Assembly (NCBI GenBank): GCA_018817385.1
Contig: JAHIUA010000092.1
Span: 1 to 64,000, forward strand
DNA from: Pseudomonadota bacterium
GTDB lineage: Bacteria; Desulfobacterota; Desulfobulbia; Desulfobulbales; Desulfocapsaceae
Length of the DNA stretch: 64,000 bases
Direction of reading: 5' to 3'
Positions 1 through 8,347 of the stretch are shown in pieces. The notes under the pieces are model-generated. The model saw only the letters and a list, made by a program, of their open reading frames with translations, ran no database searches and was not told where the DNA came from. The position numbers and the translations under genes are program-made. Each line of letters starts with the position of its first letter. Positions within the stretch are counted from its first letter, which is position 1.

Positions 1-452
1 CATTTTTCCCTACAAAGTCCTGACACCGTCCAGGCTAAAAATAGTATCATAAAGAAATCCTGTGTGTATCTCCCCCACTTGAGGAGTATTCACAAGAAAA
101 ATGTCATATTCAACCTTATTTCAGCTTGTTACGGATCAATCAATTGGTGCAGCCATACTGTCGACATCAGGAGTTCTGATGTTGCACTTGCTCTTGTTGA
201 TTCAATTATGAACATTGCAATAGATATGCTACAAACTTGCCAGAGGTTATTCCAACGTAATAACGCTATTACGGTTAATTAGGTCAAGTCAGAAACTTGA
301 GTAACATTAAAGAGTTGCATGGGTAAAAAAATGATGGTAGTAGGCATCTTGTGTCTGTACCGATCAATCCGTCATGAATCCAAGTGTTGATTTCAAATAG
401 CTGTTGAGAGACTCGGATCGACCCGATAAAACTTAGATAAAAGTAGAACCAA
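1..452. other. No gene recognised
   Basis: I see no convincing coding region here. The one open frame of some length (64-282) has no ribosome binding site, recognisable motif or neighbour that would support it. The stretch is the leader of the polysaccharide genes that follow. Confidence 0.5.
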
Positions 453-1868
453 TTGCTTAAGAAACTAATTTCATATGCATCATGGCTGTATTCATTGACT
501 ATGATTTCCTCAATTCTTAGTTTTATAGTTACTATGTATATGGCTGGGGTTATAGAAAAATCGCAAATGGGAAAATACGCTTTATACTGTGCAGTGTATT
601 ATATGTCTGGTACATTTTTGACTGCAGGTGTTGATAGGTCTTTTTTGAAATTTATATCAAATGAAACAAGTGAAAATCAATATATAACAAAATTGTTCTT
701 ATTTGTTTCTATTATCTGTTTAATTGTATTTGCAATTTTAGGATTTCTTCTGTCGCCATTTTGCAGTATCGAAATTTGGATGGGTATTGTTTCGATTGGT
801 CCATTTATATGTACTCATAATGCCTCATATGTTTTTCGTGCTAAATTAGAGAAAAAATATGAGATAATACTATTTATGAGTATTAGTTTAATTAATTCAG
901 CATTAACATTTTGGTTGTTGCATTATTACAAAAATGAAATGTCGCCAATAGTTGCTGACTTTATTAGTTTGCTTGTTCCTTCTTTTGTTATTGTATATAT
1001 CTTTATACAAAGAATTGAAAAACCAATTTGGGGTGAAAATATATTAATAAATAATAGAAAGGATTTAATTGATTTTTTTTCATTTTCCAAACCGTTGTGG
1101 CTCGCTGGATTAGCATTTACAATAAACTCTCAACAGACAACCTTTCTTTTGAAGTTTTTTCTAAGTTATCAAAGTTTAGGTGATTATTATTTTGCAAAAC
1201 GTATGTTGTCTTTGGTTGGCAAACCTCTCGATATTCTATCCAAAGTTCTTTTGGCTGGTTTTGTAATAAAAAAAAATGTTAGCATTAATAATTATCAGAA
1301 GGCACTCAGTTTGTACCTTTTGCTTTTTCCTTGTATCGCACTATTTGTTTTAAAATTTTTACCCTTAGCTCTAGAAATTTCTGGTCTAGAGAAATACAGT
1401 TCCTCTAGTTTTTATGTTTCATTATTTCTTTTTACGTTTCCTCTTGCATGTACGCAAGCAGTAATGGGTATTGTTAATATTGTTTTAAATGCGCCAAAAA
1501 CCAGTCAAGACTCTTATGTATTTACTTCCATTGTTATGATTCCTGGAGGGTTTGTGTTGATTTATTATTTTGGGGTAGCAGGTGCAGCATGTGCAATAAG
1601 CTTCTATTCTTTAATTTTGTTTGCTGCCAATGTCTTTTTCTTAATGAAAATATCTAAAGAACATGCAATATTATCTCTAAAACGAGGAGTGCTTGTTCAG
1701 TTTTTATTTTCATTTTGTATGTTTTTTCCATTTAATAATACAAGCTCCTTGTTCATGTCATTTTTGTCAGTTCCAATTTATTTTTTATTGGGACACATGT
1801 TCAAGATTTGGAATTTAAATGATTGTTTGGAATTAATTAAAATAACTATCCAAAGAAAAAAAATATAA
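453..1868 (+). CDS. Wzx-like polysaccharide flippase (PST/MATE superfamily)
   Basis: This is a 471-residue, very hydrophobic protein with roughly a dozen predicted membrane segments spread evenly along its length, the usual size and layout of O-antigen or capsule repeat-unit flippases. Such proteins move lipid-linked oligosaccharide across the inner membrane. The reading opens with TTG at 453; the first ATG in frame is at 501, so the true start is uncertain and no strong ribosome site precedes either. It is followed after 13 bases by a sulfotransferase and then a glycosyltransferase, which fits a surface-polysaccharide cluster. The DNA is conspicuously AT-rich compared with the tra genes further right, common for O-antigen loci acquired by transfer. 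The family call is from hydrophobicity, length and context, as these proteins have weak sequence motifs. Confidence 0.75.
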   Translation: MLKKLISYASWLYSLTMISSILSFIVTMYMAGVIEKSQMGKYALYCAVYYMSGTFLTAGVDRSFLKFISNETSENQYITKLFLFVSIICLIVFAILGFLLSPFCSIEIWMGIVSIGPFICTHNASYVFRAKLEKKYEIILFMSISLINSALTFWLLHYYKNEMSPIVADFISLLVPSFVIVYIFIQRIEKPIWGENILINNRKDLIDFFSFSKPLWLAGLAFTINSQQTTFLLKFFLSYQSLGDYYFAKRMLSLVGKPLDILSKVLLAGFVIKKNVSINNYQKALSLYLLLFPCIALFVLKFLPLALEISGLEKYSSSSFYVSLFLFTFPLACTQAVMGIVNIVLNAPKTSQDSYVFTSIVMIPGGFVLIYYFGVAGAACAISFYSLILFAANVFFLMKISKEHAILSLKRGVLVQFLFSFCMFFPFNNTSSLFMSFLSVPIYFLLGHMFKIWNLNDCLELIKITIQRKKI

Positions 1869-1881
1869 TGGAAGAATTAAA

Positions 1882-2826
1882 ATGAATCTCAAATTACTTT
1901 TTATTGTCGGAATGCCGCGTTCAGGGACAACATGGGTGTCAAAGATGTTTGACAGCCATCCAGATACTTTGTACCTCCATGAACCGGATTCGGTGAACTT
2001 ACTTGATTTTCTACCAATAATCCCTCCGCCACACAAAAATGTTCGTTTGGCAAAGTATGTTGATTCCATTGTTGATCTAGATAGTTATAGGGTTCGTGGT
2101 AAAATTCCGGTTTTTAATAAGAACTATTATTCGTTTCATATGCAATTATATCTACATTTAATAACATACCTCTTCCAGTTCTATCAATTTTCTGGTCTTA
2201 AATATCCTAAAATTGATAGAGTTAGAACTAAAGGGCCTATTGTTTGGAAATCTATTGAATCACTTGGCAGGATAGGCACAGTGCTTCGTTCAATAGAAAA
2301 TTGTAAAGCGATTCACATCATCCGTCATCCGTGTGGTCATATTTCTTCAATTATTAGAGGGGAACAATTGAGTCACTATAAAGAAGAAAGTAATGCGGAT
2401 ATGGGGTTGTTAAAACTTTTAGCTCAAGGAGATGAAGCAAAATCACATAACCTTACTATAAATAAATTTTCAAAGATGAGTCGGATTGAAGTCTTAACTT
2501 GGCGTTGGATTTTATCTAATGAGAAAGCTATAAATGATATAAGAAATGATAAAAACGCGTTAACGATTATGTATGATGATATTTGCAAATTTCCATATGA
2601 TAATTTTAAAAAACTATTTCAATTTGCAGGTCTTTCCTGGACGGGTCAGACTGAGAGCTTTCTCAAGAAGAGTATATCGAAAAATACTGATAGGTATTAC
2701 AGTATTACTAAATCTCCTCTTGATTCCTCTAACAAATGGCGAACAGAACTTTCACAAGATCAAATAAAAATTGTATCGGAATTAGTCAACCAATCTTCTT
2801 TATTAACTCCGACCATTGAATGGTAA
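1882..2826 (+). CDS. Sulfotransferase family protein (PAPS-dependent)
   Basis: The 314-residue protein opens with a P-loop-like phosphosulfate-binding motif, GMPRSGTTWVSKMF, at about residues 8-21, typical of PAPS-dependent sulfotransferases. A second block, HIIRHPCGHISS near residues 145-157, fits the 3'-phosphate-binding strand and helix (Arg and Ser). The family transfers a sulfuryl group from PAPS to carbohydrate or other acceptors; here a sugar of the surface polysaccharide is the likely acceptor, inferred from neighbours. The ATG at 1882 follows the flippase stop by 13 bases with a GGAAG-type ribosome site. The end overlaps the longest possible frame of the next gene, suggesting translational linkage. 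The substrate cannot be read from sequence. Confidence 0.8.
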   Translation: MNLKLLFIVGMPRSGTTWVSKMFDSHPDTLYLHEPDSVNLLDFLPIIPPPHKNVRLAKYVDSIVDLDSYRVRGKIPVFNKNYYSFHMQLYLHLITYLFQFYQFSGLKYPKIDRVRTKGPIVWKSIESLGRIGTVLRSIENCKAIHIIRHPCGHISSIIRGEQLSHYKEESNADMGLLKLLAQGDEAKSHNLTINKFSKMSRIEVLTWRWILSNEKAINDIRNDKNALTIMYDDICKFPYDNFKKLFQFAGLSWTGQTESFLKKSISKNTDRYYSITKSPLDSSNKWRTELSQDQIKIVSELVNQSSLLTPTIEW

Positions 2827-2849
2827 TTGCCTTCAATAGGGGAGCGATC

Positions 2850-3998
2850 GTGAAAATTTTATATCATCACCGAACACAGGCCGAAGATGCGCAAGGTATT
2901 CATATTTATGAAATGATAAATGCATTTCGTGAAATTGGTCATGAAGTTAGTATGGTTTCTTTGGTGAAGCTTAATCAAGGTCGAACAAAAAAAGAGAAAG
3001 GGAAAATATGGGAACCTATAGCTAAATTTGTTCCAAATTTTGTATATGAAATAATGGAGATTGGTTATAACTTTTATGGATATTTTTTACTGGCTAGAAG
3101 CATTAAGAAAGACAAACCGGATTTTATATATGAAAGGTATTCTTTGAATACATTTTGTGGAGTATGGGTAAGTAAAAAGTTTCAAATACCTTTAGTTTTG
3201 GAAGTAAATGCGCCTTTATATTATGAATGTCAAAAATATGGGAAACTTTTTTTCGCAAGATTCGCAAAGTTTTCAGAGCGTTGGATTTGTTCAAATAGCT
3301 TTCGGACAATTGCTGTTACAAATGTAATGAAAAGAATGCTGGTTAAAGAAGGTGTTCCAGAATCGCATTTAATTGTTATGCATAATGGTATCAACCTTGA
3401 TGAGTTTCGTACGGATATTGATGGGTGTAAAATTCGTAGCAAATACAATATCACCTCTGACAAAATTGTTCTTGGATTTGTCGGATGGTTTAGACCATGG
3501 CATGGGCTTGATAAAATTTTAAAGATTTTTAAGGAAAAAGGATTGGGGAGGGGAGGTGTGCACTTGCTTTTATGCGGTGATGGACCAGCATATCATGATT
3601 TATATGAATACGCATTACAAAATAACTTATTGGATTATGTAACTTTTACTGGAGGAGTCGATCGAAAAGATGTTCCTGCATATATTGCCGCATTTGATAT
3701 CGCATTACAACCTAGTGTGACGCCGTATGCATCACCTATGAAAATATTTGAATATATTGCAATGGGGAAAGGGGTTATTGCTCCAAAGCAGGATAACATT
3801 TGTGAAATACTAGAAGATGGGTACAACGCTATTCTTTTTGATGCGAATGATGAAAATGGGTTGGAAAAAGCTTTAATAACTAGTACGGAGACAATAAGTT
3901 ATGCGAAAAAAATGGCTTCTGCTGCTTCAAAAACCATAATTGAAAAAGAATATTTGTGGAAATCAAATGCTAAAAAGGTGGTTGATTTAATAAGTTGA
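2850..3998 (+). CDS. Glycosyltransferase family 4 (GT-B fold)
   Basis: This GT-B glycosyltransferase is about 382 residues from the start chosen here. Its N-terminal half begins MKILYHHRTQ, the usual first strand of the Rossmann domain. The C-terminal nucleotide-sugar domain shows HNGINLDEF, GFVGWFRPWHGLDKI, LCGDGPAYHDL and a SPMKIFEYIAMGKGVIAPK stretch with the conserved Glu of family 4 retaining enzymes. The frame extends back to an ATG at 2820, but the GTG at 2850 has a good GGGGAG ribosome site and puts the first strand at the N-terminus, so I prefer it. The gene follows the sulfotransferase closely, and the pair presumably builds and decorates one surface glycan. Donor and acceptor sugars are unknown. 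Confidence 0.85.
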   Translation: MKILYHHRTQAEDAQGIHIYEMINAFREIGHEVSMVSLVKLNQGRTKKEKGKIWEPIAKFVPNFVYEIMEIGYNFYGYFLLARSIKKDKPDFIYERYSLNTFCGVWVSKKFQIPLVLEVNAPLYYECQKYGKLFFARFAKFSERWICSNSFRTIAVTNVMKRMLVKEGVPESHLIVMHNGINLDEFRTDIDGCKIRSKYNITSDKIVLGFVGWFRPWHGLDKILKIFKEKGLGRGGVHLLLCGDGPAYHDLYEYALQNNLLDYVTFTGGVDRKDVPAYIAAFDIALQPSVTPYASPMKIFEYIAMGKGVIAPKQDNICEILEDGYNAILFDANDENGLEKALITSTETISYAKKMASAASKTIIEKEYLWKSNAKKVVDLIS

Positions 3999-4031
3999 CG
4001 CAGTGCTGTCTCATAAAGCACTCAAGTTTCG

Positions 4032-4271
4032 GACAGGAGTTTATGACTCAGGTTCTAAAATAATTAAAAAGATATGTTATTTCAAATTGATGGAGCTATA
4101 ATTCTTGTAAGACCCCACCGCTTATTTTCAAACTGAATGCCTTGATAATTTGACAGGAGTTTATGGCTCAGGTTTTAAAATAATCAAAAAGTTATGTTAT
4201 TTCAGATTGGTGGAGCTATAATTCCTGTAAGACCCCACCGCTGATTTTCCAACCGAATGCCTGGATAATTT
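4032..4271. repeat. Two tandem 120-bp direct repeats at the IS end
   Basis: Positions 4032-4151 and 4152-4271 are two head-to-tail copies of the same 120-bp sequence, each starting GACAGGAGTTTATG and ending in GATAATTT, with scattered point differences. Each copy contains the inward-facing insertion-sequence end motif GTAAGACCCC (4107-4116 and 4227-4236). The second copy overlaps the 3' end of the transposase reading frame. The duplication therefore involves the end of the element itself. Confidence 0.85.
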
Positions 4272-6035
4272 GAGCCTGAATTTCATCGGGTTCTTCCAGC
4301 ATCCGCACTGCTTTTCTTTTTTTAGGTAACCAGAGAAGGCACGAGTGCAGTTGATGCATGTGGTGCATTGCTGATTTTGCGGTGATATGACACCCGGAAC
4401 GTCGTAGTCGAAGCTCGATGATCCGGAGGAGCGCAAGGGCTGCAATGCAGGTGAAGATATGACATCTGATTTTGCTGTCTGTCCAATGACGAATAGGTCG
4501 CATGCACACCTGATCCTCATCTTTTGTCAGGCGAAATCCATCTTCCACAAACGGTCAAGGCTTGCCTGGACGATTTCATCCGTTGACCAGTTTGCGAGAT
4601 CAGTGATAATGATATTTTTCCCGAACCTATTGATGTGCCGACTTATCCTATAGTGATTTTTTCTGAAATTAACATGAAGCCTGCCTTCTATGTTGGACAC
4701 TTCCATCTTGTATAAATTTGATGGAAGGTGGAGCTCAGTGCACCTCTCCTCGTAGCGCTTTAGGATGCTAGATTGTTTACGCCATTGAGGGGCTTGGTGT
4801 TGCACTTTGGTTTGAATTTCAAACAAAAAATCCTGTAGGGAAAGTAGCTTTTTTTCAAATCCATAACGCTGTTTCGTTGCAGTCCGCGGGTTGTAGGTGA
4901 CTACCACCGTGCGTTGCCGCCCCCAGTACTCGCCCTCCGTTCGCCATGCCAGTAATCGGTCATCATTTTTGCCAATTTCTTCCAAATTTCTATTCTTACA
5001 GGTGTCTACCGGCTTGAAATTTTCCAAGTCAACATGGACAAACTCTTCGCTGAAATAAGTTGAATAGGTGGTTATGAAATTAACATTTTCTTTTGCATCA
5101 ATGGCAGCGATATTGTCTTCGCTGTTCATGCCTTTATCAAAGACAACCGTTAAAGTTGATCCCTCCTTCGAGCTCCCCTGCATTGCAGAAAAAATATCAT
5201 CTATGACCTGTAGGAAAACTTTCGAATCGTGCCGGTTGCCTTCATATTCTTTGTAATAAAGAGGGATGTGTTTGTCGCGGCTAACGAGCAAAGCGAGGCC
5301 AATCTGCCGCAACCAGTTTCGGCCTTCTTTGCTTTTGCCACGCTGGGCCAGGTCAGAGGATGTATCGCTGGCCATGAAAGTGTAGTAGTTGGTGGTGTCG
5401 AACATGAAGCAATCTGAAGAAGATGGCTCCAATCGATTGATGCGCTGAAAAAATTCCCCGGCTATCTGCTGCAATTGTTGTTCATCAACCTGGTCCCATT
5501 TCTGCCAAAACATCTGTGAAGATAGTTCGTCAACTGGAACAGGACGAATATGCTGAATGGCAGTCTGTTTGTACCATTCTGGCATAGCTCGTTTTGAACA
5601 GGCTGCAATCATACGGTTGTAGATGGCATAGAGGAAGTATTCGCCAACAGAAGGTTTCCCTGTTTCTCTTTCCGGTGGCACAATTTCGTCGATCAATCCG
5701 GCAATATCAATATCCTTTTCAATGAGATGGGCCAGCCAAAGCCCACCAAACTCTTGCACCTTGAGTTTACTTGGGAGACTTGTCTTTCCCTGAGCCATTT
5801 CAAGGATGCGCTCAGGTGTTCCGAGATAAACCTGATTGATAACCTTTGGTTTACCCTCAACCCTAGCCATCTCTCGGATGTAGTAATAGGGTCGTCCTTT
5901 TTTCATTTTCTTGTGTAAGTGAGCCATGTTGGTATAATACTAGTAGGGTCTTACAAATGCAAGTAAAAAACATCTATCCTTTTGTTTTTTTGTAATTTTT
6001 TTTAGTAAAAAATTAGTATACCGAGAGGGTCTTAC
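4107..6035 (-). mobile_element. IS1634-family insertion sequence, degenerate
   Basis: The element is defined by the transposase it carries and by an end motif that points inward on both sides. GTAAGACCC is found at 4107 and 4227 on the left, and its complement GGGTCTTAC at 5946-5954 and 6027-6035 on the right. Both ends are therefore present twice, 120 bp apart on the left and 81 bp apart on the right. I found no convincing target duplication outside either pair. Duplicated ends plus a frameshift in the transposase suggest an old, probably immobile copy. The exact outer boundaries are uncertain. Confidence 0.7.
4216..5927 (-). pseudogene. IS1634-family transposase, frameshifted
   Basis: The N-terminal 466 residues (start at 5927, in-frame stop at 4527) match the IS1634/IS4 DDE type: an opening MAHLHKKMKKGRPYYYIRE, first Asp in MFDTTNYYTFMASD and second Asp in VVFDKGMNSEDN. 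The frame then stops. The missing C-terminus continues in another frame (down to 4216) as VEDGFRLTKDE and then RPIRHWTDSKIR, the region that holds the catalytic Glu of this family. Joining the two needs a one-base shift just at the W-x-E-D-x-F motif near 4540, so the main product would lack its catalytic Glu. I see no obvious slippery heptamer, so decay is more likely than programmed frameshifting. A TATTAT -10-like box lies only about six bases upstream of the ATG. Confidence 0.8.
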
Positions 6036-6900
6036 TGGTGTTGCAGTGGTAACATTTTGGATTTGCAGGGTTTTTTTGGAAGGCGCTGGTCTAATTCCTA
6101 AACTCCTGTAAGTGTCACTGAAAGTGAAAAGTGCATTTATGGAGGTTAGCCCGTCTCCTTCCTAGCAGGGGGAAAAACAGCTAACTACCTGACATTAGGT
6201 AATTACAAACGATAATGATTGCGATACGTTGACAGAGGATACTGTGAATGGTAAACAGGAATATTGATTTTTGTAGCAGAGCGTGCATAAGGACAACCTC
6301 AGACAACCGGATAGGAGGTGATGTATAGGCAAAGAGTACGACAGGGAGCTATTTCAAACTAATAACAACACAAAAAAAGCTACTATTAGGCTACTACGAC
6401 AACAACCTGCAGTAGGTAAGAAGAGAAGGTCATATCGATGCACCAGGAACAACAAAGGCGTAACCCCTTAGCAATCAAAGAGTTACACCTTCCTTGGCAT
6501 TGGTGCGGAGGTCGGAATCGAACCGAATACATATCTTCATTTTTATCATATAGATACAAAACACCATCACAGTTCGTTTTAATATATACACCCAATAATA
6601 CACCCCTTATGACATTTTAGCGGCATAGTACCTTTTTGTGGATCCAGGTTCACTCAGGTGCAGCTTAATCGTCCTAAGCGGTCGCATATTCCCGGCCCAT
6701 CGAATGTTTCATCTCGTCTGCGAGAAAGGGATACAGTCTTATAACGTCCTGCGAAGTATTAAAAAATTAAAATTTTGAAAATCTCCGTCCAATGCTGTCC
6801 AAGAATGTCACCTGTGGTGGAAAAGAGAATTAGACAGTCGAATAAGGCCATCGGTTTGGCTTGACAGAGTCTTCCCTTTACCACAACAGGAGAAACCCGC
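6036..6900. other. Long stretch without a supported gene
   Basis: No reading frame here has motifs, ribosome site and context together. It contains the tRNA-3'-end-like segment described separately (6501-6524) and is otherwise anonymous. It probably spans the junction of the chromosome and the conjugative element. Confidence 0.5.
6501..6524 (-). other. tRNA 3'-end fragment, candidate ICE attachment site
   Basis: On the minus strand this segment reads as the T-arm and acceptor end of a tRNA gene: GG, the T-loop TTCGATT, CC, then CCTCCGC-A-CCA. The acceptor sequence suits a tRNA starting GCGGAGG, such as many tRNA-Leu genes, but the T-stem is one base short, so the class is uncertain. The sequence above 6525 does not provide the D and anticodon arms, so this is a fragment and not a gene. 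A 3'-end remnant is what integration of an ICE into a tRNA gene leaves at the end distal to the intact tRNA. The orientation predicts the intact gene on the minus strand beyond the right edge of the window. Confidence 0.45.
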
Positions 6901-6901
6901 A

Positions 6902-7141
6902 ATGAAATACATCGTAATGAAAAATTCCCTCCCTGAAACCGGTTTTGTCCGGTTACCTCACATTATTGGCGATGCCAAAACTCAACCACCCATCCCGGCA
7001 ATTATTCCGGTTTCGAAAAGTACCTGGTGGGCCGGCGTCAAAACCGGCCGTTTTCCTCAACCGATCAAACTTGGCCCCCGCATTACCGCCTGGCGGGTCG
7101 AAGATATTCGCAGATTGATATCCGACAGCAACTGCTCCTAA
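6902..7141 (+). CDS. AlpA-like HTH regulator / excisionase-type protein
   Basis: A 79-residue protein with the AlpA/phage-regulator layout: FVRLPHIIGD at the start of the winged-helix region, then SKSTWWAGVKTGRFPQPIKLGPRITAWRVED split over a helix-turn-helix and wing. The pattern of a first-helix Ser, then RFP-P-KLG and the tryptophan of the wing (AWR-ED-I) is diagnostic of the family. Members bind DNA and either activate integrase/excision genes or act as recombination directionality factors. The ATG follows a clear AGGAG site. It lies 33 bases before the replication gene, consistent with an early operon. Which of the two roles it plays cannot be decided here. Confidence 0.8.
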   Translation: MKYIVMKNSLPETGFVRLPHIIGDAKTQPPIPAIIPVSKSTWWAGVKTGRFPQPIKLGPRITAWRVEDIRRLISDSNCS

Positions 7142-7174
7142 ATTGATTCCGGCACGGTACCACGGTTTACGCCT

Positions 7175-8152
7175 ATGGAATGGGTAAAAATCATGTGTAA
7201 CATCCTCGACAACCGAAAGATCAAAATGATCCGAAGCGGCCCGGAGGGCAATACTCTCTCCCTGCTCTGGCTGTTAATGCTCACCGAGGCAGGCAAATGC
7301 AATCGCGGTGGCTACCTTATGATCGCAGACAACCTGCCATACACCGAGGAAACTTTGAATATTCTGACAGGGATTCCTTTGCCCACGGTTCGTCTCGGAC
7401 TCCTTGCCTTCACCGAACTAGGCATGATCGATCGAAAAGATGGGGCGATTTTCATCAAGAACTGGAGGAAATACCAAAGCGAAGACAAACTCCAGGCGCG
7501 CAGGGAAAAAGAGAGGCTCCGGCAGCAGCGGCATCGGGCAACAGTAAGGGAAAAAATGAAGGCTCTGCCGCCTCCGGATGAGGTGTCACGTGACAGTCAC
7601 GTTTCACTGTCACGTGACGTCACGCAGGAGAACAGACAAGAACAGAGTAGAATAGATAAGACAACAACAGAACAGATACGTCTGTTGTTGTCGGGTACTC
7701 CGCTTGGCAAAATCTCCGAGCAGGATTTGGAAGGTCTTGCCAAAAGACATGGTCCGGAACGACTTTCGCAGGCTGCCGACGTTGCCGCCGAAATATGGCG
7801 GCGTAACCCGGAAGACAGACATAACCCGGGAGGCTATCTTCACTCCATGTGCGTTTCCCTTGTCAAACCTGCCTGGTACGTCCCCTTTGAGCAAAGGACC
7901 AGGAGGGCCGCTGAGTCACAACGTCGGAAAAAGATAACACAGGCGGAGCAATCAGCCATGAGACGTAAACAAGAGGAAAATGACGCCGCTATGGACAGCT
8001 TGTGGAATTCGTTATCGGATCAACAGTGCCAGGAATATCAGGACAAGGTGGGTGCCAATCTGCCGAAAAATATTGTGGTTTCTGAAGAAATAATCCTGGT
8101 TATGGCCAAATCAATTGCCTGGCAGGAGGCACAAGCCTGCAACCATGACTGA
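7175..8152 (+). CDS. Phage-type replisome organizer (DnaD-like)
   Basis: The N-terminal ~110 residues match the phage replisome-organizer N-terminal domain: MEWVKIMCNILDNRKIKM, then GNTLSLLWLLMLTEAGKC, a GGYLMIADNLPYTEETLN helix-wing and PTVRLGLLAFTELGMI. A polar linker follows (about residues 128-170, DEVSRDSHVSLSRDVTQEN), then a helical C-terminal region. Proteins of this kind bind an origin and load the replicative helicase. The linker-coding DNA holds strong palindromes and repeats (see the repeat entry), as in lambda O, where the origin sits inside the initiator gene. It is downstream of the AlpA-like gene on the same strand. An ICE with its own replication initiator may replicate autonomously after excision. 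Confidence 0.75.
   Translation: MEWVKIMCNILDNRKIKMIRSGPEGNTLSLLWLLMLTEAGKCNRGGYLMIADNLPYTEETLNILTGIPLPTVRLGLLAFTELGMIDRKDGAIFIKNWRKYQSEDKLQARREKERLRQQRHRATVREKMKALPPPDEVSRDSHVSLSRDVTQENRQEQSRIDKTTTEQIRLLLSGTPLGKISEQDLEGLAKRHGPERLSQAADVAAEIWRRNPEDRHNPGGYLHSMCVSLVKPAWYVPFEQRTRRAAESQRRKKITQAEQSAMRRKQEENDAAMDSLWNSLSDQQCQEYQDKVGANLPKNIVVSEEIILVMAKSIAWQEAQACNHD
7584..7692. repeat. Origin-like cluster of palindromes and repeats inside the replication gene
   Basis: The palindrome TGTCACGTGACA occurs at 7584-7595 and its core GTCACGTGAC again at 7609-7618, with single half-sites at 7596 and 7619. A run of related 10-base units follows (AACAGACAAG, AACAGAGTAG, AATAGATAAG, 7631-7660). Then comes a perfect 11-base inverted repeat, GACAACAACAG at 7660-7670 with CTGTTGTTGTC at 7682-7692. 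All of it lies in the codons of the polar linker of the replisome organizer. I infer a replication origin; the sequence shows only the repeats. Confidence 0.5.
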
Positions 8153-8186
8153 GGGTGATAGAAAGAGAAATTGCATGAAAGATTCT

Positions 8187-8218
8187 CGCGCTGTGTCAGC
8201 CCACACCGACACAGCGCG
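8187..8218. terminator. 11-bp hairpin between convergent genes
   Basis: CGCGCTGTGTC at 8187-8197 pairs perfectly with GACACAGCGCG at 8208-8218 across a 10-base loop. It lies between the convergent ends of the replication gene and the XRE regulator, where a bidirectional terminator is expected. Neither side has a U-run, so intrinsic termination is not certain. Confidence 0.5.
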
Positions 8219-8347
8219 GCACCAACCCATGTCGCCCTTTCCCTGTCGCCGGCCAATGCCGAGCTTTTTGCCCCAGGGAACGCGGGGCGCTACTCTACTC
8301 CGGCTGCTACTGCATACAATTCAATCTGATCGTATTTCAGTTTACGA

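Noticed and set aside
64-282. 72-residue frame at the left edge
   Set aside because: No ribosome site or domain; composition does not look coding.
4527-4560. Programmed frameshift in the IS1634-type transposase
   Set aside because: No slippery heptamer or downstream structure was apparent at the junction; decay or a sequence error is simpler.
6386-6595. Minus-strand 69-residue frame starting MGVYIKTNCDG, possibly an integrase N-terminus crossing the att site
   Set aside because: No integrase catalytic motif follows, the frame decays into low-complexity sequence, and the resemblance is limited to a few residues.
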